Source: Clostridia bacterium
Lineage (GTDB): Bacteria > Bacillota > Clostridia > Lachnospirales > WQUN01
Direction: 5' to 3'
Assembly (NCBI GenBank): GCA_025997155.1
Contig: BNUF01000003.1
Location: 1 to 57,498, forward strand
Length of the DNA stretch: 57,498 bases
Below are positions 14,745 to 23,203 of this stretch, in pieces (the first letter of the stretch is position 1; each line of letters opens with the position of its first letter). The notes beneath the pieces were generated by a model that saw nothing but the letters and a program-made list of their open reading frames with translations, did no database searches and was not told where the DNA came from. A program made the translations under genes and the position numbers.

Positions 14745-16991
14745 TTAACGCTTAAACTTGAAGTACGAAACGAGTTGTCTAAGCATCTCCGCCTGTGAGT
14801 TGAGCTGCTCTGCCGCCGCCGCCGATTCTTCCGACGTGGAGGAATTTGACGAAACGACCTCGGAGATTTTGCCAAGCCCGATACTCACCTGCGCGACAGC
14901 CTCCGCCTGCTCCCTTGAGGAAACCGAGATATTGCCGATTATAGAAGAAACTTCTGTCGCGTTCGTGACGATAAGCCCCAGCGATTCCGCCGTCGCGTTC
15001 GCGAGCACCGTTCCGTCGTTCACTTTTTGTATAGAATCCTCGATTATGCCCGTCGTTTCGTTCGCCGCGCTCTGGCTCTTCGCCGCGAGGTTACGCACCT
15101 CGTCCGCCACGACAGCGAATCCCTTGCCGTGTTCGCCCGCCCGCGCCGCCTCGACAGACGCGTTAAGCGCAAGCAGGTTTGTCTGAAACGCTATGTCCTC
15201 GATTACCTTGATTATCTTTGAGATATTGTGCGACGATTCGCGGATTCCGTCCATAGACGCAAGCAGTTTGTTCATTTCCGCGTTGCCGTTTTGCGCGTTA
15301 ACGGTGGATTTATCCGATATACCCGCCGCGTTTTGCGCGTTCTCGGCGTTGCCCTGCGTCTGCGAGTTGATTATATCGACAGAGGCGTTAAGTTCCTCGA
15401 CGGAGCTTGCCTGTTCGGTAGCTCCCGTCGCCAATTGCATAGAACTCTCGGAAATCTGTTTCGCGCCCGCAAGCAGCTGTTCCGACGCGGAGGAGATTTC
15501 GCCCAAGGTTTTGCTAAGGGTTTCGGAGATATTGTTGATTGAGCTTCTTATAGTTTGGAACTGCCCCTTGTATTCGCGGGTAATCGCCTGAGTGAGGTCG
15601 CCGCCCGACAATGCGGACAAAACTTTGTTAAGCTCGTCGATATACGAATCGGTGGAGACAGCCATATCGTTCAGCGCGTTTTTAATGTCCGCGAACGCAC
15701 CCTTGTAGTCGCCTTTGACGGAATTTTTGAAATTCCCCTGCGACATTGCGGAGATTATCTCGTGGCACTCGCCGATTGGTTTCGCCACCGCGAGCACAAG
15801 TTTGTTAAGCCCGCCGATAATGCCCAGCCAGTCGCCGTTGTACCCGTCTGTCGCGGCGCTTATGTCGAGTTTCCCGTTCTGGGCGGATTCCGCCACGGAA
15901 AGGATATCGGCGGCGACGTGTTTAAGCCCCGCGCGGATTCCCTCAACCGTTTTGTTTACGGTGACTTTTTCGCCAGGGAACTGGGACACGGTCGCGTCAA
16001 AATTCCCGTCCGCGATTTCTCTTATGCAAGCAAGAGCCTCGCGTATAGTCTCGACATACCCCTTAGCGAGTCCGTTCACAGAATCCGCCGCCAAGGCGAA
16101 ATCTCCCTGAAACTTTTTCGAGTCGATTTCCGCGTATATACTTCCGTCGGTGTGGTGTTTTCTTGAAACTTCCTTTATCTCGTCGGAAAGGCTTTTAAAA
16201 GTGTCCGCCACAGTCTTAAACCGCGCCGAAAGCACGCCCGTCTCGTCCTTTGAGGTGACGGGTATATTTATGTTAAGATTTCCCTTTACGATTTCGTCAG
16301 AGGCGGCAATGATTCGCGCAATGGGTTTTGTCACCATATTCGCGATGAAAAAGGCGACGACGAGGGACGCGATAATGATGATGACAGCCAGTACGATTAT
16401 TTGCGCTATGGTGTTTTGCGCGGCGTTGTAGGTCTCGTTGCTCATCTCGTCCGCCGTCTGCGTGGCGGTCTCCACCAGCTGGTCTATTGTCGTCGATATG
16501 TTAGTCGACAGCTGCGTACCCGCCGCGACAGTCGTGTTAATCGTGTCGGCGTCGTTGTCGGCGATAAGTTTGTCCGCGGCAAGCGTTTTGTATTGCTTTA
16601 TGTCGGAACGCACCTGTTCGATAGTATTAAGGCGTTCGGCTACCTGCGCGCTGTTTAAAAACGCGGAGTTATTTAGATTTTCCTCATATTTTTCTATGGT
16701 TTTGTATATGTCGTCAAAGGCGGCGTCTATCGCGGTTTGCGCGTTCGCCTGATTAAGCGTGTCCGTCCGTATAGCGTTCGCGTTAGCAAGCCCCTGACGC
16801 CTTGTTTCGGCGAATTTCTCGCGCATATTAAGGAGCAGGATTTCACGCGCAACGGGAGAGTCTAAAACGTCTCCGTAGGTCTTATTGACGTAATTAAGCT
16901 GTACGACCGCCACCACAGATAAAACGACCGTTAAAACGATGGTAATGGTAAATCCTATAAGCATCTTTGCGCGTATGCTTAAGTCTTTCAT
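14745..16991 (-). CDS. methyl-accepting chemotaxis protein, copy 3 (distinct type)
   Basis: Chemoreceptor of 748 aa with a four-helix-bundle type periplasmic sensor (about residues 30-190) instead of the Cache domain of copies 1 and 2. Then follow a second membrane helix (IAQIIVLAVIIIIASLVVAF), HAMP, a poly-HAMP stretch with repeats such as GDYKGAFADIKNALN, and the MA domain with [20 protein letters not shown] at 16991 with GGAGG upstream is chosen over an in-frame extension of 36 codons that lacks a site. It has no CheR pentapeptide. Its promoter is sigma-A-like, unlike copies 1 and 2. Confidence 0.95.
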   Translation of the reverse strand: MKDLSIRAKMLIGFTITIVLTVVLSVVAVVQLNYVNKTYGDVLDSPVAREILLLNMREKFAETRRQGLANANAIRTDTLNQANAQTAIDAAFDDIYKTIEKYEENLNNSAFLNSAQVAERLNTIEQVRSDIKQYKTLAADKLIADNDADTINTTVAAGTQLSTNISTTIDQLVETATQTADEMSNETYNAAQNTIAQIIVLAVIIIIASLVVAFFIANMVTKPIARIIAASDEIVKGNLNINIPVTSKDETGVLSARFKTVADTFKSLSDEIKEVSRKHHTDGSIYAEIDSKKFQGDFALAADSVNGLAKGYVETIREALACIREIADGNFDATVSQFPGEKVTVNKTVEGIRAGLKHVAADILSVAESAQNGKLDISAATDGYNGDWLGIIGGLNKLVLAVAKPIGECHEIISAMSQGNFKNSVKGDYKGAFADIKNALNDMAVSTDSYIDELNKVLSALSGGDLTQAITREYKGQFQTIRSSINNISETLSKTLGEISSASEQLLAGAKQISESSMQLATGATEQASSVEELNASVDIINSQTQGNAENAQNAAGISDKSTVNAQNGNAEMNKLLASMDGIRESSHNISKIIKVIEDIAFQTNLLALNASVEAARAGEHGKGFAVVADEVRNLAAKSQSAANETTGIIEDSIQKVNDGTVLANATAESLGLIVTNATEVSSIIGNISVSSREQAEAVAQVSIGLGKISEVVSSNSSTSEESAAAAEQLNSQAEMLRQLVSYFKFKR

Positions 16992-17097
16992 ATGTATTCC
17001 TCCGCTCTTAGAAATAGGGCTAACCAGGTAATAAGACTGAAAACCGCAATAAAAACCATAAACGAAAATGAATGAAAATTGCAAACCTACCAAACCC

Positions 17098-17127
17098 ATT
17101 GTAACACATTAAAAAACGTTATGTCAA
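17098..17127 (-). promoter_or_regulatory. possible sigma-A promoter of chemoreceptor 3
   Basis: Minus strand TTGACA (17122-17127), 18 nt, TACAAT (17098-17103). It overlaps the recF stop; leader of roughly 100 nt. Confidence 0.6.
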
Positions 17128-18198
17128 CAAAATTTTTCCGCCTTCGACAAGAAAATGTCTGTCGGCGTTTTTGACCTTTAGTATATTGCCGCCCGTCGCG
17201 CTTATGAGGGTTTGCACGTCAAGGGCAAGGTTTAACACATACTTCTGCCTTGAATCGTCAAGTTCCGACAAAACGTCGTCAAGGAGCAAAAGCGGCGTTC
17301 GCCCCGTATTCTCCCGCGCAAGGCTTAGGGCGGCAAGTTTCAGGCACAGGCAGACGGAACGCTGTTGCCCCTGCGACCCGTAAACCTTTGTGTCGTCCCC
17401 GTTTATCGAAAAAAGCAGCTCGTCTTTATGTATTCCGTTTCCCGTACTCCCGAGGAAAATATCCCGCTCAAGCCCCCGTTTCAGTTTTTCGCCAAAATTT
17501 TCCTCCTCTGTATTCGGTTTGTAAGAAATGTTAAACCTTTCCCCGCCTGACAAATCAAAATAAATCTTCTCCGCGTAACCCAGCAAATTCCGCGCAAACT
17601 CCCGCCGCGCCTTAATTATGTCCGCGCCGTAAGAAACAAGCTGCAAATCCCAGATTTCGGTGGTGTCCCGCAGTCCGCCGTCTTGTTTTATACTTTTAAG
17701 CAAATTATTCCTTTGTTTAAGGATATGATGATACTGTTTGATATTATAATAATAAATCTTACTAAGCTGGCAAAGCTCTACGTCCATAAACCGCCGCCGT
17801 TCCCCGGGTCCCTGTTTCACAAGCGACAAATCCTCGGGCGAAAACACAATACCGTGTAATAGCCCGTACAATTCCCCCAGTTTCTTTATCCCGACGCCGT
17901 TTACATATATTAACTTTTTTTCCGCTTGCAACCGTATCTCAACGCTGTCCGTACTTCCCGAATCAGAGACAGTCCCGCGCAGATTCGTATATTCTTCCCC
18001 AAACCTGATAAACTCCCGATTCCCCGCCCCCTTAAAGGAACGCCCCGTGCAAAGCATATAGACGCACTCCAAAAAATTCGTCTTCCCCTGCGCGTTCTCA
18101 CCGCAAAAGACGTTTACCCCTTCGCTTAGGGAAACGCTGGCTTCCGCGATGTTTCGGGCGTTTTCGGCGTACACCTCGTTCAGAACCCTTTTAATCAT
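17119..18198 (-). CDS. recF: DNA replication and repair protein RecF
   Basis: SMC-like ATPase that helps load RecA at gaps. The 359-aa protein has Walker A GENAQGKTN (residues 33-41), the signature STGNGIHKDEL-type region, and Walker B LLLLDDVLSELD near 300. The ATG overlaps the dnaN stop by one base (TAATG), so the two are translationally coupled. It is third in the classic dnaA-dnaN-recF order. Confidence 0.96.
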   Translation of the reverse strand: MIKRVLNEVYAENARNIAEASVSLSEGVNVFCGENAQGKTNFLECVYMLCTGRSFKGAGNREFIRFGEEYTNLRGTVSDSGSTDSVEIRLQAEKKLIYVNGVGIKKLGELYGLLHGIVFSPEDLSLVKQGPGERRRFMDVELCQLSKIYYYNIKQYHHILKQRNNLLKSIKQDGGLRDTTEIWDLQLVSYGADIIKARREFARNLLGYAEKIYFDLSGGERFNISYKPNTEEENFGEKLKRGLERDIFLGSTGNGIHKDELLFSINGDDTKVYGSQGQQRSVCLCLKLAALSLARENTGRTPLLLLDDVLSELDDSRQKYVLNLALDVQTLISATGGNILKVKNADRHFLVEGGKILLT

Positions 18199-19313
18199 TA
18201 TCTCTTTGACCTAAGGGGCAGTACCAGATACTGGTAACTTATCGTGTCCTCTTCCTTTACGCCCGTGTTTTTGATTATGCAGGGCGAAAGGGGGGCGGAC
18301 AGGTATATTTCAATGGACGCGTCCTCAATCACCTTTAGCGCGTCCGCCAAAAATTTCGGGTTAAAAAGTATCTCGAGTTCCCCGCCGTCAATCTCCGCCG
18401 ACAACTCCTCCACAACGTCGCCGATTTCCGCCTCGGACGAAACGCGCATTGTGTCCTCGCTGAACTTAAGCGTAACGGGGTTGTTGGCGTTGTCGTCCCT
18501 CGAGATAAGCATTGCGCGGTCAAGGCTCGCGAAAAACTCGGACTTGCTGACGACGGCGCGGATATTTCCGTCACTCTTAAGCGACTGCCTGTAATTTAAG
18601 AACTCGCCGTTAAGAAGAATCGAGCTGAACACATATTCGGGCAGCTCAAAGACGACTTGACGCTCCGAAAAGTACATATTCACATCGACATTTTCAGGCA
18701 GGGTTTTTTCAAGCTCAAGGAGCGTCTTCCCCGGGACGACCGCCGAAATCTCCGTATCCGCGCTGATACCGACGCTTGCCAGAGAAATCCTGTATCCGTC
18801 CACCGACACAACATTAAGGCAGCTAGGCGAAATCTCAAAGAGCTCCCCCTTAAAAACCGTCTTTGTGGATTCCCGCGCAATCGAAAATGAAGTGCATTTA
18901 ATAAGGCTTTTCAGTTTGCTTGAGGATATGACAATCGGGTTAGTCTTCTCATAGGCGGGAAATTTCGGAAACTCCTCACCTGCCGTCCCCGCTATGTTAA
19001 ACTTGACTTTCCCGCAAGTTATCCTCGTGAGATTCTTTTCGTCACTCTCGATTGTAATCTCGCCGTCAGGCATTTTCCGCACGATATCCGCGAACATAGT
19101 CGCGTTAAGCGCGACGCTCCCCGTCTCCTCAATTTGCGCGGGTATCTCCTTGTACTCGACGTTCATCTCCATATCCGTGGAGTACATACTAAAAACGTTC
19201 TCCGCCTTAAGCAAAACGCATTTGAGAATCGACATACTCGATTTCGCGGATACCGCCTTGATATTCACCGCCAGAACGTCCTCCAAAATCTCCTTGCCGC
19301 ATCGTATTTTCAT
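18198..19313 (-). CDS. dnaN: DNA polymerase III beta subunit (sliding clamp)
   Basis: Ring-shaped processivity clamp of the replicative polymerase. The 371-aa protein has three clamp domains and a C-terminus ending YQYLVLPLRSKR, close to the usual terminal motif. ATG at 19313 is preferred: GGAGGGG lies 4 nt upstream and the N-terminus MKIRCGKEILEDVL matches the family. The upstream in-frame start has no site. It follows the dnaA-dnaN DnaA-box cluster. Confidence 0.96.
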   Translation of the reverse strand: MKIRCGKEILEDVLAVNIKAVSAKSSMSILKCVLLKAENVFSMYSTDMEMNVEYKEIPAQIEETGSVALNATMFADIVRKMPDGEITIESDEKNLTRITCGKVKFNIAGTAGEEFPKFPAYEKTNPIVISSSKLKSLIKCTSFSIARESTKTVFKGELFEISPSCLNVVSVDGYRISLASVGISADTEISAVVPGKTLLELEKTLPENVDVNMYFSERQVVFELPEYVFSSILLNGEFLNYRQSLKSDGNIRAVVSKSEFFASLDRAMLISRDDNANNPVTLKFSEDTMRVSSEAEIGDVVEELSAEIDGGELEILFNPKFLADALKVIEDASIEIYLSAPLSPCIIKNTGVKEEDTISYQYLVLPLRSKR

Positions 19314-19379
19314 ATTTCCCCTCCGAGTTTTACACAACCGAAATCTTGCACATTCTTTTATATTATTTTACTACGTTAT

Positions 19380-19585
19380 TAGTAATAGTAGTAGTAGGGG
19401 CTGTGGATATGTGGAAATCCCCCTCAAGCTCCTGTATTCCCTAGATTCCTTAGGTGGAAAACCCTGTTAATATCCTGTGGATAAATATGGCACTTGTCCA
19501 CATTTTCCACAACCCCCTCTTTCGCGAAAAAAGTTTTCCACAAAACAGTCAAGTTTTCCACAGGTTTATCAACAGGTTTTGCACA
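19380..19585. other. replication origin element between dnaA and dnaN: DnaA boxes and DnaA-trio
   Basis: DnaA-box matches lie at 19402-19410, 19476-19484 (perfect), 19494-19502, 19503-19511, 19534-19542, 19554-19562 and 19577-19585. A trinucleotide run of TAG/TAA steps at 19380-19397 is followed by a short G-rich spacer and the first box. That order (trio, GC-rich, boxes) is the basal unwinding system described in Bacillus. AT-rich DNA continues toward dnaN, so unwinding probably starts there. Confidence 0.8.
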
Positions 19586-19586
19586 A

Positions 19587-20975
19587 TTATATCTGACATC
19601 TAAGCATAATCTCGTTTTCAAGGTCAATCAGCGTGCTTTTGAGTTTGATATCCCGCTCGAGTTCCCCCGAAACCTTGTCGCAGCTGTGGATAACCGTCGA
19701 ATGGTCCTTCCCCCCGAACGAACGCCCGATTAGGGGCAAAGACTGGGAACTCGCCAGTTTGCGTGAGAGATACATGGCTATTTGGCGCGGGTAGACTATG
19801 TTTTGCGTGCGTTTTTTGCCCTTTATATCTTCAACGGTGAGTTCAAAATAATTCGCGACAACCTCGATTACAAGGTCGATTGTCACTTCCTTTTTTTCCT
19901 TGTTAAGGAGGAAATCGGAAATCACCTTTTCCGCCAAGGTCAGGTTTATGCTTGCGTTGCCAAGCCGCGCAAAGGCGATAACCTTTGTGAGCGCGCCCTC
20001 AAGCTCGCGAATGTTCGACACTATGCTTTTGGCTATATAAAGCGTCACCTCGTCCGTGACGACAATCCCCTCCTGCTCGGCTTTTTTACGCAAAATAGCC
20101 GTGCGCGTCTCGAAGTCGGGGAGGGTAATGTCGATTATAAGCCCGTTGCCGAAACGTGAGGTGAGCCTGTCCTCGATTGCGCGGAGTTCCTTTGGGGGCT
20201 GGTCGGAGGATATCACAATCTGTTTGTTCGAGTTGTAGAGCGTGTTAAAGGTGTGAAAAAGTTCCTCCTGTATGCCCTCCTTGTCGGAGAGAAACTGGAT
20301 ATCGTCTATAAGGAACACGTCGATTTCGCGGAATTTATTCCGAAACCCTTGGTTGTTGTTTTTCATAAGCGAGGTTACGAATTCGTTCGTAAAATTTTCG
20401 GTCGTGGTGTACATAACCTTTTTGTCACGGTCGCGGCGCAGGACGGCGTTTCCGATGCTGTGCATCAGGTGGGTTTTGCCAAGCCCAACGCCGCCGTACA
20501 GAAACAGGGGGTTGTAGGGCGTCGCCCCGGGGCGTTCCGCGACGGCGACGGCGGCTGTGTACGCCAGTTCGTTGCTTTTACCCTTGACAAAGGTTTCAAA
20601 AACGTACTTTGAGTTAAGCCCGCCGTTTTCCGTGAGTACGGTATTTTTGGCGTTATGCGCGGTTTCGGCGGGGATTTCCGCCGCTTGGTCGCCCGCTAAA
20701 ATATTTAGTTTGTAGGAAAGCCCTGTGAACTCGTTAAGCAGGTCCTCAATCTGACGGCCGTAGCGCGAAAGAGCGATTTCTCTAATCCACGTGTCGGGAG
20801 CTTGGAGAACAAAAAAGCCGTCTCTGGCGTAAAGAGGCTCTAGCGGTTCTATTATCGACTCGAAGGAAACCGTTGAAATAGAGGTGTTGCCGCGTTCCGG
20901 CAGAAGTTTAAGCATTTTCGCCCAGGTTTTCACAAAGTCGTTTGTATCAAAGTAATCATTACTCATAGTATCCAT
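19587..20975 (-). CDS. dnaA: chromosomal replication initiator DnaA
   Basis: AAA+ ATPase that binds DnaA boxes and opens the origin. The 462-aa protein has domain I, a Q/E-type linker, Walker A GGVGLGKTHLM, Walker B VFLIDDIQFL, and the C-terminal box-binding motif GGKDHSTVIHSCDKV. Start chosen at ATG 20975 behind AGGGGG, with a second ATG three codons later (20966) also possible; the longer open frame runs into the DnaA-box cluster and is rejected. Boxes flank the gene on both sides, consistent with autoregulation. Confidence 0.97.
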   Translation of the reverse strand: MDTMSNDYFDTNDFVKTWAKMLKLLPERGNTSISTVSFESIIEPLEPLYARDGFFVLQAPDTWIREIALSRYGRQIEDLLNEFTGLSYKLNILAGDQAAEIPAETAHNAKNTVLTENGGLNSKYVFETFVKGKSNELAYTAAVAVAERPGATPYNPLFLYGGVGLGKTHLMHSIGNAVLRRDRDKKVMYTTTENFTNEFVTSLMKNNNQGFRNKFREIDVFLIDDIQFLSDKEGIQEELFHTFNTLYNSNKQIVISSDQPPKELRAIEDRLTSRFGNGLIIDITLPDFETRTAILRKKAEQEGIVVTDEVTLYIAKSIVSNIRELEGALTKVIAFARLGNASINLTLAEKVISDFLLNKEKKEVTIDLVIEVVANYFELTVEDIKGKKRTQNIVYPRQIAMYLSRKLASSQSLPLIGRSFGGKDHSTVIHSCDKVSGELERDIKLKSTLIDLENEIMLRCQI

Positions 20976-21004
20976 AATCCCCCTAAAAAACAACCCAAAT
21001 AAAG

Positions 21005-21174
21005 TTATGCACAGGGTTATCAACAAGTGTGGATAACTTTTTCCACTTTTGCACAGGCGTAAACCACCTAAAAACACGGGATTCTTGACAACGCTGGCTA
21101 AGTTATAAACAAGATATACACAGTTTTTCCACATTTTAGAAATTTATCCACAGGTTGTGCATAAATTATCCACA
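21005..21174. other. replication origin element upstream of dnaA: DnaA-box cluster
   Basis: Seven matches to TTATCCACA or near variants in both orientations: 21005-21013, 21028-21036, 21047-21055, 21125-21133, 21144-21152, 21156-21164 and 21166-21174. Three are perfect. With the cluster beyond dnaA this forms a bipartite origin. The boxes also overlap the dnaA promoter region. Confidence 0.8.
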
Positions 21175-21278
21175 CGAGTACAACCATAATATCAAAAAAA
21201 CTCACTTTAATCAAGTTTATTCGACTATACTTTTATAACATATTTTGACATAACTTCTGTGGAAAAAACCCTGAAATA

Positions 21279-21311
21279 AAAAATCAGGCACTTGACAGCC
21301 TGATTTTTTTG
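21279..21311 (-). terminator. terminator of the ltaS-like gene
   Basis: Stem AAAATCAGGC/GCCTGATTTT with flanking A and T runs, 4 nt after the sulfatase stop on the minus strand. It also shields the origin from leftward transcription. Confidence 0.8.
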
Positions 21312-21315
21312 AGGT

Positions 21316-23193
21316 CTAGTGTTCGTACAGGATATAATGCTGCCAGTTTTTATACAACATCACCCGATTATGTTCCTCGGGGGTTAAGGTTTCGTAAGTC
21401 CTGTAAGTGCCGTTCGCCTCGACATACTCGTATTTTGTGACGACGGGCATACTCTTTCTGAGCGAGTTAAGGAAGGAGAAAAACGGCGTCGCGTCGGGTT
21501 CTCCAATCAAGTCGAGCGTCTTTGCCCCGATAAAACTGGAACTCATTAGCGCGTCCGCGCTGTTATCCCTCTTTGAAAAATCGTCTATATCGCGGTAGGT
21601 CTTATTTTGCCAAAAAATGTAAGGAGTTTTATATATAGAAACTCTGTGTTCAAAGTCGCCGTCATAACTGAACTCAAAATCAAGGTCGTTAAAGGTATCG
21701 ATAGGCATAGAGGGCATATGGTCGCCGAAATACACCAACAGCACAGGCTCGTCCACCGTGTCGAGATAATCCGTCAGTTTTTTCAGATTTCTGTCAACGT
21801 CGATAACGCCCTCAAAATAATTCGACAAAATATCGACGTCGCCGTCAGGTAAAGCAAGGTCCGTGTCAAAATTCTTCTGCCAGTCCCCGTATTTCCCGGG
21901 GTAAGGGCCGTGGTTCTGTATATTCACGCAATACTCGAAGACAGGCGCGTCATAATACAATTTTTCGCGGAAAAGCTGTATAAACCCGTCCATACTGTCG
22001 TCTTCGTTGATATATTCCCCGCCTTTCATCGGAGCGCCCGCAAAATACTCGTCAAACTTAATCTCGTCAAACCCGAGAAAACGATACACGTTTGCGCGGT
22101 TGTAAAACCACGGGTGTCCCGGGTGTACAAAAATTTTGTAGTAATTAAGCTGCGCCAGCGCGTTCGCTACTCCCTCTGTCGGGCGGTTGATAAGGCGGTA
22201 GGCGTACTGCACGTTGTCAATCTCCCGCCGCGACATACCCGTAAGCACGTCAAATTCGGTATCCGCCGTCCCCCCGCCCGTCCCCGAAACGAGCATATAC
22301 CCGCTCATACTGTCCTTGCGGATTTTGTTGAAATTCTTCAGCGGGTCTTCATAATTCGAAAAATCAAAGTGTGGGTTGTCCGACAAATCGCTGAACGCCT
22401 CGCTCATAAACATTATCACGTTGGGGTGTACTCCCGCGTAATTAAGTTTTTGGGGATACCCCGCCATAGCTTTTTCGACACCGCGCTTGCTGTACTCCTC
22501 GGGGGTCGCCCCGCGCTGGTTAATCTGGTACAGAAACGAATAGACAAAACCGTTCGAGTTGTACCGACTCACCGTAAAATTCGGGTTATCCACAGGGAAC
22601 GACATATAGTACGCCGTATCCTTATACAATTTATTATTAACGGCAAGGGCGACACCCACAAACGCAAGAGTTCCCGCAATCCTCACGACAAAATGCATCT
22701 TAGACTCCCGTACAAATACCAACAGCACAAAAACCGCAAGCGCGAACAGTAAAAAAATCCCAATCAGCTTAAACACAATCGTCTGATTCTGCGACGTTAA
22801 AATGCTCATAGCTTCGCGTCCGCTGAAAATATCGTCGGGCATAAACGGGTCGTTTCGCATCTCGACTTTGAGGCGGTTCACAATCGATAGCCCCGCGAAC
22901 AAAAGCGTCGTCACAGGCAGCGCGACTCCAATCCTCCCGCTCGCGAACATCAGAAAAACCAGCGTTAAAAGAATCGGCAGCATATTCATAAAGAACGGCG
23001 GCGACCAAGCCGTCTGAAGGGCGTTAGAGATTTTGCCGTTATACTGCAAATAAAACGTGAGATAAGTAAGCCCCACGGCAAAATACGGCAGTACAAGAAA
23101 TATAGCCCACGTCGGTATCCGAATCCCCAACCGCCTAAGAAACACCGCGATTTTCCGCAAAGTTCGCGGTTTTTTTATAAACATACTTCTCAT
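21316..23193 (-). CDS. LtaS-family lipoteichoic-acid synthase-like sulfatase
   Basis: Membrane phosphoglycerol transferase family. The 625-aa protein has about five membrane helices in the first 215 residues, then an extracellular sulfatase-fold domain. The metal-binding Glu lies in MSEAFSDL (about 265) and the nucleophile Thr in GTGGGTADTEF (about 309). Further on come the metal/substrate motifs VHPGHPWFY and YFGDHMPSMP. ATG at 23193 (GAGG 6 nt upstream) is preferred; the longer frame overlaps the PBP gene. It could make lipoteichoic acid or modify another glycerophosphate polymer; no glycolipid genes are nearby. Confidence 0.9.
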   Translation of the reverse strand: MRSMFIKKPRTLRKIAVFLRRLGIRIPTWAIFLVLPYFAVGLTYLTFYLQYNGKISNALQTAWSPPFFMNMLPILLTLVFLMFASGRIGVALPVTTLLFAGLSIVNRLKVEMRNDPFMPDDIFSGREAMSILTSQNQTIVFKLIGIFLLFALAVFVLLVFVRESKMHFVVRIAGTLAFVGVALAVNNKLYKDTAYYMSFPVDNPNFTVSRYNSNGFVYSFLYQINQRGATPEEYSKRGVEKAMAGYPQKLNYAGVHPNVIMFMSEAFSDLSDNPHFDFSNYEDPLKNFNKIRKDSMSGYMLVSGTGGGTADTEFDVLTGMSRREIDNVQYAYRLINRPTEGVANALAQLNYYKIFVHPGHPWFYNRANVYRFLGFDEIKFDEYFAGAPMKGGEYINEDDSMDGFIQLFREKLYYDAPVFEYCVNIQNHGPYPGKYGDWQKNFDTDLALPDGDVDILSNYFEGVIDVDRNLKKLTDYLDTVDEPVLLVYFGDHMPSMPIDTFNDLDFEFSYDGDFEHRVSIYKTPYIFWQNKTYRDIDDFSKRDNSADALMSSSFIGAKTLDLIGEPDATPFFSFLNSLRKSMPVVTKYEYVEANGTYRTYETLTPEEHNRVMLYKNWQHYILYEH

Positions 23194-23203
23194 AAATTCC
23201 TCA

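Noticed and set aside
21910..22752. 280-codon plus-strand open frame inside the ltaS-like gene
   Set aside because: Arg/His/Val-rich shadow frame opposite a clear LtaS-family gene; no ribosome site or domain.
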